From Welwitschia mirabilis (Eukaryota; Gnetophyta; Gnetopsida; Welwitschiales), in assembly GCA_051453625.1 (NCBI GenBank), contig JBOZIK010000001.1:46791568-46855567 (forward strand): a stretch of 64,000 bases of DNA, written 5' to 3'. Made by a program: the position numbers and the translations under genes. Positions 1 through 11,849 of the stretch are shown piece by piece. The notes under the pieces were generated by a model. It had not been told where the DNA came from and did not search any database. It saw only the letters and a program-made list of their open reading frames with translations. Position 1 is the stretch's first letter. Every line of letters begins with the position of its first letter.

Positions 1-71
1 TCCAAAACGTGATCAATAATGTCTTACATTATTGAAATTCAAAAAAATGGTTTTTTAATGCTTTTTTTGAT

Positions 72-164
72 GCCGACCTTTTTAGCCGACTTTTTTGCTG
101 ACTAGTCTCCGACTCGACGACGCAACTCTTTTTTAGAGATTGCCGACTTTTTACTTTTGCCGAC
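72..164 (+). repeat. Cluster of GCCGAC-T-run motifs
   Basis: GCCGAC occurs at 72-77, 85-90, 142-147 and 159-164, with a GCTGAC variant at 97-102. Each is followed by a run of T, directly or after one C. GCCGAC contains the RCCGAC core recognised by plant DREB/CBF factors. Whether these copies act as such is unknown. Confidence 0.6.
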
Positions 165-283
165 TTTTTAATCACTGGTTAAAACATCATAGGACCAGGG
201 CCTTACCCTACTCTATGCTTATCACAAATTTGTACCATTATTTTCGTGTACCCTTTTATCTGAAGATTGAAACCCTCTAACTC

Positions 284-544
284 ATGACACCCATTAGGCA
301 TGTAACAGTATCTCATATGCACATCTTTACCCCTTCTAAGAAGTCCTCAAAGCCACCCTCTTCAAAGCAAGTCTATCCTGATGAGACTCTTACATACCTA
401 AGACGGATTGATTCTCATATCAGACATATGAAGGAAGCACTCATAGTAATTGAGTATGACATTGTTGATACTTCAGCAGAGGTCACTAGCTCAGCATGCA
501 TAAGAGGAGATAAAGAAGAAGAGTATTTAGAAGAATATTTTTAA
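284..544 (+). CDS. Hypothetical protein in the 3' region of element 1
   Basis: An 86-codon open frame starts with ATG and ends at TAA. The protein has a Ser/Lys/Pro-rich N-terminal third (around residues 17-28), a middle part with heptad-like hydrophobic spacing (residues 35-60) and a very acidic tail rich in Glu and Asp. It lies about 600 bases upstream of the polypurine tract, where Sireviruses often carry an extra reading frame after pol. That position is the only functional hint, and the frame may be the C-terminal remnant of such an ORF3. I do not recognise a domain. It could also be a chance frame, although the codons upstream of the ATG do not stay open. Confidence 0.3.
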   Translation: MTPIRHVTVSHMHIFTPSKKSSKPPSSKQVYPDETLTYLRRIDSHIRHMKEALIVIEYDIVDTSAEVTSSACIRGDKEEEYLEEYF

Positions 545-1136
545 AGAGGAAGAGGAAGAGGAATTTAATTAGAGATTTAATTATGCTTTGCTTATATGCT
601 TTTCTTCTCTTCTTTATTATTAATATCAAAAAGGAAAAAATTAGTTGTTTGTTGTTTGTTTCTTATGCTTTTAGATGTAGTATACTCTTGATGAGCACTT
701 TTATTTTGTAATGCTTATGTTTAATAAAAATCAACATGCACTTAGTTTTATGTTTTCAATTGATATCTCAAATCTTTTTGTGTAATTCATATGAGCTTAA
801 CATTTTTCAATGATAAATATTAAAGTTTCAAATTTTATTATCCCATAAGTTCAAATGTTGCTATTTCATATTGGAAATAACCCTAAAATTATCAATGACT
901 AATGTGTTAAATGATTTATGTGATCACACTATGTTTTTCATAAATATTATGTTCTTAACTCTTCAAATGTGCACCTTAACATTGTTTTTATTTTAGCACA
1001 AAATTTAACTTATTAGAATGTCTTTAATTGATTTAAAAAGGCTTATTATTTTGCAAAGAATGATAGGCATTTTGTGAGGGGTATTTTTCTCAGTCTTAAA
1101 TATTTTTACACCTAAGTATTATTTGCTATCAATGTC

Positions 1137-1148
1137 AAAGGGGGATTT
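1137..1148 (+). promoter_or_regulatory. Polypurine tract of element 1
   Basis: The sequence AAAGGGGGATTT lies directly before the TG that opens the LTR at 1149. A G-rich tract in this place is the usual primer site for plus-strand synthesis in LTR retrotransposons. Confidence 0.65.
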
Positions 1149-2751
1149 TGTTAGATTATGTTTTGTCAATTGATGTTAAACTAATGTTTTCTATGTAGCA
1201 AATTTTGTGTATCTTATGCAGAAGATGTTAATCACTCGCATGTTAGATGATAAAGCCATGAATGTTGAAATATGATAACTAGCAACCTATCAAGTTTACT
1301 TACCCTTTTGAGAGATCGACCGAACTTTCAAAGGGTCGATCACACTTGGAGGATACTCTAAAAAATGAACTGAATTCAGAGAGGTCGACTAGATTTTTGA
1401 TGGATTTGACTGGACTTGTGATCTTGAGAATAGTATCCCTAAACCAAATGACAAGAGGTCAACCAAAGCTTTGATGGGGATGATTGGATTTATGGATTAG
1501 AGAACAATATCCTTGAACTAATGTCAAGGGGTCGATCGGACCTATGATGGGGCCAACCAGATCTATGATCTTAAGAATAATACTTCTGAACTAATTATTA
1601 AGGGGTCAATTGGATGTTTGAAAAGGTCATTTGACTTGATCACTATGCAGCTGATATCCCTAAGCTGATCATCATGAGGTTAACCAAACACCTGAAGGGA
1701 TCAACTAAATCTGATGCAAGAAATTAGAATTTTTATCAAGACTAGTGGATGACCAGATAGAATTATGGACGATTAGATGGGAGTTGATCGGATCTTAAGG
1801 GGTTGATCTGTAAGAAACTGGGTAATCAAAAACTTCACTTAGGTAACTTATGTAAGTCATGGCATCAGATGCAGTTGACCGAACTTTTGAGGAGTCAACT
1901 AGTTGGAATGAAATTAAAATCTTCTATTCATTTTATATCCATTATATATCCATTAGATAGTCATTTTATAGTTGTTTATAGCTATTGGAAGTGCATTTTA
2001 AATGTAAGAAATCCTAAAAGCCTTCTAATATAAATAGTCAAGAGAGAAAAGACAAAAGAAGCTTTTTTAGAATTTTTAAACCGTTGATTAAAGGACTGAA
2101 TATTGTAATATTTATTATAGCATTTTGGCTTTGTACTCTTGACCAAGGAAGATCTATCATTTGTATTATTTGTACATTCAAGGTCAAATCTAGTGCTTTA
2201 TTTATTATATTATTTATAGGAGGTGAGTTTCATCAAAACTATTGTACTGATAAACAAGTGATATCTGTGCATCTTGGCATATTTCATTACTATCTTACTT
2301 TGTGAAAGGTTGAAACTTAACCTACAAAAGTCCTTTTAAAGGTTGAGACTAAGCTTGAAAAAGTCCATTTAAAGGTTAAAACTAAGCCTAGAAAGTCCAC
2401 TTAAAGGTTGAGACTAAGCCTAAAAAATTCCATTTGTAAAGGTTACAGGTGAATCTGCAATACCTGGAGGAGTAATGAAGATCTAGATTAAGCTTGATGA
2501 TAAGCTGATCATTGAGAGTGAAGTAGGAGGTTTCCTAAACTACTATAAATTCTATGTGAATCTATTCGGTATTTTATGCTTTTAGTTAATTTTATTACTT
2601 TGAATACTTTTAGCTTTTCTTTGCATGCATGAATTTATTAGTGAATGATTTTTAGCAATTTTTGGGTATATCATAAGTTTACTTAGTTTATTTTATTTAA
2701 TTTTTTAAAAGAACCTATTCACCGCCCCCTTTAGTGTTCTCAATCCTATCA
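1149..2751 (+). mobile_element. 3' LTR of element 1
   Basis: The LTR starts with TGTTAG right after the polypurine tract and ends with CTATCA, an imperfect terminal inverted pair (TG...CA). It is about 1.6 kb long. The last 50 bases include the sequence whose reverse complement, GGTGAATAGG, recurs at the LTR edge at 63935. A tandem array of about 73-bp units sits in the first half (1347-1710). The outer boundary is set by the CA and has not been checked against a target-site duplication, because the other LTR is outside the window. Confidence 0.6.
1347..1710 (+). repeat. About five tandem units of 71-74 bp with GGTCGACC-like palindromes
   Basis: Units begin near 1347, 1419, 1493, 1566 and 1637. 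Each carries a short leader resembling GATCTTGAGAATA, then AAGRGGTCRAYC, then a TTTGATGGGG-like spacer. The palindromic core appears as GGTCGACT, GGTCAACC, GGTCGATC and GGTCAATT, so copies are diverged. Related GATCGACC and GGTCGATC cores lie just before, at 1314-1342. Confidence 0.7.
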
Positions 2752-3652
2752 ATAGCTTCTTTAGTGATATAGATCATGAGGATAACCTTTGTTAAGGTTG
2801 ACTTTATTAGTTTAGGTGCATCCTACTTCCTTTTCTAGTTTAACATTGCATTGATTTCATATTTTGTACAGCGCACTTGATAGCTTTGGTTGGTCTTAAT
2901 TTGGTAATGGCAGTTCGTAATTGATTTAGATTATATAAGGCCGATATTTGTGACACATTGATTTAGTAATCAAATGGAAGTTGCACTTAGTTTAGACTTG
3001 CATTTGATTTGCATAAGTATGTTTGCATTGTTATTTTTGCATTGTTATTTATTTCTACTCTAATTAATATGTAGTATTTCATTCTTGAAATTAATTTTCT
3101 TTCTTCTTATCTACGCCTTCAATGAGAATATGATATTTGGACCATTCCCATCTATATAAGTGTATTGTGTTGTGCAAAATATATATTTGTTTCTAAATGA
3201 CAAGATCTGCTTAAGAATGTGACGTTTGCATAAATAAGCACTACAACAATAATCCAAAATTCCATTCATACCACGGAATAAGCCACCATCATCTTAAACT
3301 GTATCACCAATCTCTCTTAAAATGGCTATGTTTCATAAGACACATAGACCACCCATCTCGCCCACCATATTATGAGTTCATGAGACTTTTTGATCTTAGA
3401 TAATGACCTTTTCACATCAACAAGAATAAGAGATATTTGTCATTTTATGGTTTTGTTGAGATTAGGTAGATTCTTACTTTTTTAAAGTAAGCCATCTTTA
3501 CATTTGAGCTCTTTTATTAAGACTTGCATTTATTTAATATATCTAGTTTGGAATCATAAAAAGAAAAGTAAGTTTTCTACTTTCATAATGTGTTTTTTAT
3601 TTAAGAACTTATGGGGATAAGATCATTCCTTGATTAGGATAATAAGATAATT

Positions 3653-3667
3653 ACCGCTCTGATACTA
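3653..3667 (-). promoter_or_regulatory. Primer-binding-site-like sequence (tRNA-iMet type)
   Basis: On the minus strand this reads TAGTATCAGAGCGGT, close to the TGGTATCAGAGC primer site used by most plant Ty1/copia elements. It would place the 5' LTR of a minus-strand element just to the right (from about 3668). No gag or pol is seen to the left, so this is probably a remnant. Confidence 0.4.
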
Positions 3668-3738
3668 AAATCAAAAGAAAAATAAAATCTCTTCTCTAAA
3701 AGCACATTTTTTTAATCAATTTTATTAAGTTTAGTTAA

Positions 3739-3863
3739 CTACACCAGGGCTATGGATGCTCATTAGTAATGCAGCTTTAATAATTCATTATCATATGTTC
3801 AACTGCATCATGACTATAGATGCTTGCTAGTAGTGCAGCTCTGACTTTTTCATGTACAACATG
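3739..3863 (+). repeat. Direct duplication of about 61 bp
   Basis: Copies at 3739-3799 and 3803-3863 share a CTRCAYCA start, a TATRGATGCT block, TAGTARTGCAGCT and a final CATGTAC or CATATG block. They differ at many positions, so the duplication is old. It may be part of an LTR. Confidence 0.55.
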
Positions 3864-6529
3864 ATTAACTCTATTGGAAGAAGGTGTCAAATACTACATG
3901 CACAATATGATCAAATGCTTGAAAGATATTACTTATGATTGTAGAAGGGTATAATTGGAAAGAACTTAAGATGGCATTAAAAACTTTTTATGAATTACTT
4001 ATTTTAACATTTTTTACTCTAAGATAGTTTTACTACTTTTGGTTTATATGAATTTACTTTATTAATGCCTTGTTGTGTTCTAACTTAGATCCATAATTAA
4101 ATAAGCTTTTTCTACACTATTACTTTAGTTTCATAGTCTCTTTTATTTATAGCATACATAGTAGAATGTCAATTGCATTTTTCATCTCATTTCCATTTAT
4201 TTCACCATCCCATACCACATTCATTCATCCTTCCGTATGTATGAAAAAGCATACCTAAGGGCACATATGTGTTTATTTTGATAAGTATTTCTTCTTCCAT
4301 TTTCCATCTCATCTTGATACTTCCTTCATCATTTTTCACCCTTTTCTTCCTTTTAACTCTTCATATTTTCTTTCTCCTTTTGTCTTTTATCGATAAAAGT
4401 CATTTGTGAAGCCTCATCAATTAGTCATTTCTCATAAGGATTTCATTCCACTTCATGCATCTATTTGCATTTTCCTTTTTTCCCCTCTTTTATGCATTAT
4501 GATTTAGTTTTACATTGTTTTCATTCCTTTTTTTCCCCCCAATTTCTTAGTTATAATAAGCCTTTTTCTTCTAATGATTTGTTAATTTATCTTCAAAACT
4601 CTGTATTCATTTTTCTATCTTTTCAAACTTTGATTAAAAGTTCAAATTTGGATGGGAGATATGGCATTCACAATTTTTTTAAAATTTGGTCAAAGTTTTT
4701 ATCATTTTTACATAGTGCTTAAATATTTTTGCTTAGAAACTTTTCAAGGTTATTCATTCTTTATTAACTTTTTTCTAGGGAACTAGCAAATGTTTGGTTG
4801 GAAGGTCTGTTAACAAGTAAAAATTGATACTATATCAAGTATTTTAGGCTAATTTATGATAGTAGAGATATTAAATTATCATTTTAATCATAAAAATATG
4901 TTTTATACTTCATCTGATGCCATACTTGATTTTATGCCTTTTTCTATGACTTTTTTAGGTTTATAATTACATATTAGAGAACATTCTAAAAGAAGGAGCT
5001 AAGTAGGTATAAAACAATGGCAGCACCGATTACATGTATGATGGCATTATTTATCTAAAGAATCTTGTTACTAGACTTACATTTTAAATTCATCATGAAA
5101 AAATAATTAATTATCGGTTATGGATCCAGTTATTACTACATTAGAATATGCTACTATACATTATCATAAAATAATTAATTTTATTGTAATAACACTAACT
5201 AGGAGACCTAAATGTCTAAATCCTAATCCTAGATTTTTCTATAAAAAAGGTTAAGCATCTAATTTAGGATAATGAGGGGTAGAGAATGACATTTAGTCTC
5301 TGAGGAATAACACTTCTAACACGTCTTTCTAGTTTCCCTCCTTTGGGAATTAACTAGACTTAAGGCTAGCTTAATGTTTCTTTGTCAAGTTTGAGTTATT
5401 ATTCATTGATGTACTCTAGCTTCATTTTTATAATAAAATAGCACTTCACATTGTTGATTTTATGTGTGATTCATTTCATACATTTAATGCTTTTTGATAT
5501 AAAGATATACTATTGCTGAGTTATTTATGTTTCTGAGTTAATTCTTCTTGTTTACATTTTCTTTGCATAGTCGGATTTTGTTGATGGTTTTTGATGTTTA
5601 TTTTCCTACTTATTACACTTATGAATAAGTTATGATTAATGAGTAATAGAAGAATCTAACCAACATGCATGTGTTAAATGTGATAATATCATTCCAATTT
5701 AAGTCATAATAAACTCGGCATGTCAAGAATCTAAGGAGGAACTTGCTTTAAATATCTAAATGAATTTCTCTTATTTGTTAAAATATTTAAGCTTATTGTC
5801 CATTGATTTCTTCTTTTAATATTATCAATTTAAATTTTGCTTTAATCTTTCTCTTACAAGTTTAGAATTGTGCATTGTTTTACTATATTATCACAATTAT
5901 TCTTGAGGACATAATGATACTATGTTCTTTCTACATTTAGAGACATAGTTTTCATTTGTAAAAGCTTAACCTAAAACAACATTTTCAAAAGAATTCCAAG
6001 GAAATATAGCACCTAGATCAATATATTTCTATTCTCAAAATAAAAAGTTATCTTGATCAATTCTTACCTTTAATAAAAAGTTGTCTTAATCAATTCTTAT
6101 CTTACTCTTTCAATCATATAGAATCTATTATCATTCCTTTCCTATAGGTTCATCATCAAGAAAATTAATAGAATTATCAAATAATTTATATGTTTAGGGG
6201 AAAAGGACAGGAGTAGGAGTTCCTTGCGTAAATGGGACTCCAGTATCAGTCCAAAAGCATTATAAGGATGAGCTATACAAAGACTAGAACATTATTTATT
6301 AATAAGTCCTCATCAAATCATCAGGAGGCTATAAGAAGGGGAGCTCTCATAAAGTGAAATGATCAAATACAAGCTATGGAACAAGAAGGGAGGTGAATCA
6401 CACTTAAGGAGGCACTTATTTTAGATACACTAAGAGATTTACAACTTAAAAATTATATGAGAATACATGGTAAAAATTATATTAATAAAAAAATATGTAA
6501 GCTACAAGGGGTAGAGAAATTTTTAAAAG

Positions 6530-6765
6530 GGTTGATTCCTGACAAAATCAAGATCTTCTTTTGATTGAAATAGTATAATAGGATTCTAACTAGAGATAAC
6601 TTAATAAAAAGAGGGATTTTAGTCCCTTCTAACTGACTTTGTCAATCTATGTCAAAGTTTATCAAACACTTGTGTAATAAGTATACTTAGATTAGATGCC
6701 TCACTGCCATAATAACAAGTTATTACAAAGTAAAAGGGGAGTATGGTCTTTGGCAAAAGTGAGAT
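6530..6765 (+). pseudogene. LINE reverse-transcriptase C-terminal (zf-RVT) remnant
   Basis: One frame reads with the pattern of the zf-RVT domain found at the C-terminus of plant L1 LINE ORF2: a P-x-K-I-K-x-F-F start, then LTRDNLIKRGI, then a position where Cys is expected, then an IKHL block matching the usual E-x-x-x-H-L. Stops (TGA, TAG) fall where the family has Trp or Cys. The domain normally follows the reverse transcriptase. No upstream RT could be read, so this is an isolated fragment of a dead element. Confidence 0.55.
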
Positions 6766-8299
6766 TGGACATAACCTGATGATAAATATGGAGGATTGAA
6801 ATCATATAATATTTAATAATGCATTCCTATTCCTTCTAGTATATTTAGTTAGAAACCTAAAATGTCATTTGTTTAGAATTAGATTAGTAATGGGAGTGAT
6901 TTCTTTATAAGAGTCGAAGAGTCAAGATCTCTATGAGGAATGCCCAAAGTGATGGATCAAGGTGTAAGAGATGGAATGGGAAACACTTCTTTATAACCTA
7001 AATAAAGAGCCAGTGGTGGACATTGTCAATTTCCATAAAAAAATGAAAGGGTGATTTCACCAAGTTCAAAAGAACATAAATAAAGCTAATAAAAGAAGCC
7101 TTATCTAGGTACTTAGAGGTTCTAGCTGAAGGGGAGAATGTTTCCCTAGAGATCAATAGGAAGAGGAAAGCCCATCATTTCTTCCTAGATGGCATTCTAA
7201 AGAAACCTATCAGTCATATCTATCAAAAATGCCTTTCACCCATTAGGGAGTGAAGACAGAATTGGTGAATAGATACTTTGTTTTATTAAACTATAGTTAA
7301 AAATTAATAGGAATTCAATTTTTCTTTTTTAAGGCTTTATATTTAAGATAGAAAATTAATGTCCTCCATTATTTCCTCTAAGTGCTTAGAAAAAAAGACA
7401 AATCTAGATACTTAAGTCTTATCATGGTTGTTTACAGGATAGCCAAGGTAATTCAAAAGATCCTATGAATCCTCTCACTAAAGGAGCAAAGAGTAAAAGA
7501 AACTCTTCCTCCAAATAAGAAATAGAAGAAATCATTAAAAAAGTAGTAAAGCGATGCAGACTAAGTTGGGACTAGTGGGTCAGGTTTGACATCATCCCTT
7601 AAGAAGCAGGTAAGGGTGGTCATACTCTTGATCCCTATAGGAAGGCAAGGTCTTAGTTTGAGCCCAAAAACAGGGAAGATATGAAGAAGGAGCAATATAA
7701 AAAACAGGAAGGGAAAAAAAAGTGCAGTAAGATCAAGGTGAAACTTAGCTAGGCCTAGGCCAATAAACTAAAATAAAGAAACTAAACTTAGAGAAGAGGA
7801 CAAGATTAGTTCACTTTATGACTATTAAAGAAATATATAAGTGCCCTTTTCTTATGTTAGGACCTAGCCATAGAACCCCTTAAATGCCATGAAAATGATT
7901 TACAGGAGAAACACTCTTAAACTCCACCCTAATAAGAATCCCAAAGGAGCTGAATCTTTTTGAAAAATGAACCAAGCCTTTGAGATCTTTTTAAATGAGC
8001 TTGAAATAAAATTAGTCTAGAAACATTGCTAGGATCTATTCTTAGGGTATAAGAGATTTTTTTCATTTTCTTAGTATTTCTCGTTTTAATAGTGTAGGTC
8101 GTGATTTTACCTGATGTTATATAATCCTTCATAGATTACAAATTTTCTTTTTTATGTTTATAGTGTTAATAATTTAGTTTCTTTAAAGGGGGACAACTTC
8201 CACCAAGTTCTATAAAATAATTTTTTTTATAAATTAATAGAATTTTTAAGTTGATCTTTGGTTTAAAAAAATACAACTAAATCTTAAACTACTAAGAGG
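6766..8299. other. Gene-free decayed sequence
   Basis: Short Lys-rich frames occur on the + strand and may be remains of a gag-type region belonging to the Ty3/gypsy remnant that follows. I could not identify a domain. Confidence 0.4.
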
Positions 8300-8855
8300 T
8301 TTTCTAAGATATGTTGGGTACCACTGGTGATTGATTAAGGAGTTTTTTGAAGGTTATAAATCCCTTGTATGAATTTCTAAAAAAAGATAACCCTTTTATA
8401 TAAAATGAATTATTTGAGATGTCTTTTAAGATTATAAAAGAAAATGTCATTACTACACCTATTATTAGTGAACCAAATTGGCATTACTCTTTAAACCTCA
8501 TGTGGAAGGCTAGTAACACTACAATTGGTGGAATCCCAGGATAATACATTAATCATAACTTAAAATTTCATTTACTAGATTTCCAAAACCCTTAACTTAG
8601 TCTAATAAAATTATATAATAACCTAAAAGAAATTATTAGCAAATTTTACAACACTAAATAAGTTTAGATATTACCTAAAAAGTCTCAACACTTAAGTTTA
8701 CATGATTCATTTAGCTATCAAGTTCTTAACATCTAAGTAGATTGATAATGTTAATATTATACATTGACATCTACTGATGCAAGAATTTGATTTAGATATG
8801 TGAGATAAGCAAGGTTATAAAAAACTAGTAGCAGACCATCTCTCTTATTTGAAAA
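8300..8855 (+). pseudogene. Ty3/gypsy RT end and RNase H remnant
   Basis: The + strand reads as the end of a gypsy reverse transcriptase running into RNase H, with at least one frameshift and several stops. Recognisable blocks in order: FLRYVGYHW (family FLG-x-x-GYYR), LYEFLKKDNPFI (family L-x-x-LLKK-x-x-F), VITTPIISEPNW, MWKASNTTIGGI (family MCDASDYAVGAVL), and near 8780-8852 LMQEFDLDM, then LVADHLSYL (family VVADHLSRL). The catalytic Asp of the CDAS block is replaced by Lys. The wording of these blocks is closest to the Tat/Athila branch. No protease or integrase is readable nearby. Confidence 0.75.
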
Positions 8856-11849
8856 TATCCCAAACATTTGAAATTAAAGATGCCTTTGATGATAGGTTTC
8901 TTAATAAGAGAAAATTATTTGATAACATAATAGAAATATAAATAGTTTATTATTTTTAAAATAAATGGAGAACACCCCAAATATGAGCTATCAGATAGGT
9001 CTAAGTTTATAGAAAACAAGGATCTATGAAGAAGAATCTTGGAGATAGGGTGGAAACCCCTTCTAGATTTGAAAGAAGAGCTAAACTTTTTCTCGAAGTA
9101 TGGATTTATTAATGAAAATATTGTCCTAGAAACATGCAAGAATTCTATCTATATCTAATTTATGACACAAAAAATAAGATTACTAGAAAAATTTAATTTT
9201 GTTTTATTAATGTTTAAAGAGTACAATCATGTTAATGATTTTTTTTTGAAGAACACATCCAGAATGGTAAAAGAATTCATCAAAAAAAATCTAAACTACA
9301 ACTAACTTAGGACATTACAATATAGTTTGTGAATAGATACCTAATCCAAGATAGTAACCATTCAAAGCTGAAGGATCTTTACTTTAATGTTATTCTTATA
9401 CTTAAAGAAATAAGAAGGTTAATCTTGCCCCACTTCTTCACCTAGAAATTATTAGATAAGAAAGATGTGGGTTTAATTAAAAAGCTGCTCAATTTTTTAT
9501 AATTCAATAAGCCTAGGATTATGGCCTCTAATGTTCAAGCTAATGTAGATAAAAATGAAAATATGGCTTTCCCCACTAAGGGAAAAGACCCTTTCAGTAC
9601 TACTTAAAAAATAAAAATAAGTCATAAACCTCATAAAGTAAGTAGATGGGGGATCTAGTAGCTAGGGAAAGCTAGAAGAGAAGAAATGAAAAAAATATTA
9701 GAGTCGGCAAATAGAGATGGGAGGGAATCATCAAGATTTAGTAAGTAAATAGTTCCTCCATGTAGTATTATAAGAGGATTCAAATTAAGGCACATAGTAG
9801 GAATAAAAGGATCAACCAGATCAAGTTTTGAAGCAGCCCTACCAAGATTCAACTTCATGAAGATGAGAATAATGCTAAATAGAAAGATAAAGAACCAGAA
9901 ATAAAAACATTTTCTTCTGGATGAGAGAGCAGTGATTATGTTTTTTAGTTAAATAGATAGTAGGAAAAACCAACGTTAAAAGAGAAATCAAAATATGATA
10001 GTTAATTAAAGAGTAAAAGAAACATTATAATGTTTTGGAACTTTAACCAAGATCCTCCTAAGATTAGATCATTAAGGATCACAAAACATTAGTGCTACTA
10101 TAGCATCTAGACAAAAATAGAAACAAGGCTGAGGATGCACTAGAAAAGATCATAAATATAAATAATGTGAAGGACATGCTTACCAACAAAAGCAAGGATC
10201 ATCTACCACCTTACATGTAGGGAAAGGCTTATTTAGAAATATGGCAAATGGTACTAGCCATATTTTATGTCGTTATCCAAGTTTTGAAGTTGAACCTTTT
10301 GGTGGATCTCATGGTCTTTTATTTAAGTAGCTTATAGTTTATTATCATGGGGAATATCTCCTCTTCATGTTCAAATTATTATAGTAGATGTAAATTTTTA
10401 TAAGTTAATGTAGAATGGGGGGATGTTACCCCACTTATAACCACTTAATGTATTTTGTATATAGTGTTATTACTTTTAAAATTTTAATGGAAATATGACC
10501 TTTTATAAGATCAACTACAAAAATAAGATATCTTATGTAGATCAAATCTAGTATGAATGAAGAATAGGATAGATAAACATTACTATTATGAATAAAAACA
10601 TAGTTCACTCCAAAATTCCATACAAATTCAAATATGAAAGAAAAAATGAAAGCTTAATGACTTATTCCTTAAAGGGTTTATGCCTAGAAAAGTAATCTTA
10701 AAAACTTATAACTACTTTTAAAATTTATCATTTATTTCCAATCTTTGAGAGTTTATATTAATAACTCTTTACATTATAAGATAAACTTATATTTTTCTTT
10801 CTAAACATGATAGGAAAAAAATCAAAAGGAGTATATTCTAGACTTTATGTTATCATAATTTTTCTATGATTTTCTAATAGCTATTGTGATCTTATCATTA
10901 ATCTGTATCATTGCTTCTATACTTTGAAATCACTATTTGAGTGTATTTATCTTATTATCATGAAGAAACATATGCTTCTAACTCTTCTCTTAATAATACC
11001 ATCATAAGTTGCATTAATAATTATAACTCATATTATGTAAATAAGATTTGGTAGGTAGTTTATCATAATGAATCTTAAATAAAATATCTACTACTTGGTA
11101 TGAATACAATATATTCTATAAGCTAAGTTTATCATCTTTTTAACCCTTATTTCTAAGTAACCTATCACCTTTTTAAATGTTGTAGACATCATGGTTATTT
11201 CACTTTAAATTACCATGTTCATAAATATATGGCTGTAAAACTAATATTTAATTTTTCCAAAATCTTCATAAATAGTAAGGCATCGATAATCCGTTAGACT
11301 TGTGCAAATAATACATTTCCATATAAGTATTTACATTTCATATGGTAAATTCAAGACTTATTCTTCATGTAAAGATGTCAAAGTAATTTATCAATTCAAG
11401 CAATATTCATGGATAAAATATCTTTTAATCTAAAATCTTCTATCTATTTACTAATACAAATATTTTATTAATTAATAGAATGTATAGTACTATAATAGAC
11501 TAAAATAAAGTTCTCACCATATTCTTAATTGCTATAATAACTAATTTAGTAGTCTTTAGTATGAACATCAAATGGAAGTACTAATTAAAAGTAAGATTTC
11601 ATGAGATAAAATCTTCTACTTTAAGATAGTAATCTAGCCTTAACTACAAGTCACTAATGAATCTTCTCTATAACTTTAATCCATAGGTATTTATTCACTC
11701 TTTTAATAAGAAGAGGCATACTTAAGTACTTGGTAGGAAAAGAGTTAATATCATAGTAAAAAATATAACTAAAATTATGGGACTCCTCTTTAAAAAGATT
11801 ACATTAAGACCTTCTACTCCTATTTGGATTTATCATTTTAAATTTTAAG
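8856..11849. other. Gene-free decayed sequence
   Basis: There are no supportable genes. A + strand frame around 8890-9160 reads for some 35 residues before a stop, with a GWKPLLDLKEELNFF block that recalls plant retrotransposon gag-like proteins, but I cannot confirm it. CpG is nearly absent: I count three between 10021 and 12000. Confidence 0.4.

Larger units (their letters stand above)
1..1148 (+). mobile_element. 3' internal part of a Sirevirus-like LTR retrotransposon (element 1)
   Basis: This is the segment upstream of a polypurine tract and a 3' LTR, so it should be the 3' end of the internal domain of an LTR element whose 5' part and 5' LTR lie before the window. It contains a short open frame (284-544), a purine-rich stretch at 541-570 and AT-rich non-coding sequence. 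No reverse transcriptase or integrase is visible. Assignment to the Sirevirus branch of Ty1/copia rests on the G-rich polypurine tract and on the LTR edge, which shares a G-run followed by GTGAATAGG with the LTR edge at 63935 and resembles the edge of the better-supported Sirevirus at 42815. It is an inference. Confidence 0.55.
2752..6529. other. Gene-free decayed sequence
   Basis: I see no supportable gene here. The sequence is AT-rich with many T-runs and only short open frames, including one of 85 codons at 4465-4722 (+) that is low-complexity Phe/Leu/Ser and matches nothing I know. A PBS-like site (3653-3667) and a direct duplication (3739-3863) are the only structures noted, which suggests old LTR-element debris. 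Confidence 0.5.

Noticed and set aside
1347-1710. Tandem LTR units considered as a CRISPR array
   Set aside because: The units are directly adjacent, without unique spacers, inside an LTR of a plant retrotransposon.
4465-4722. 85-codon plus-strand frame
   Set aside because: Its composition is what T-rich DNA gives (Phe, Leu, Ser), with no domain.
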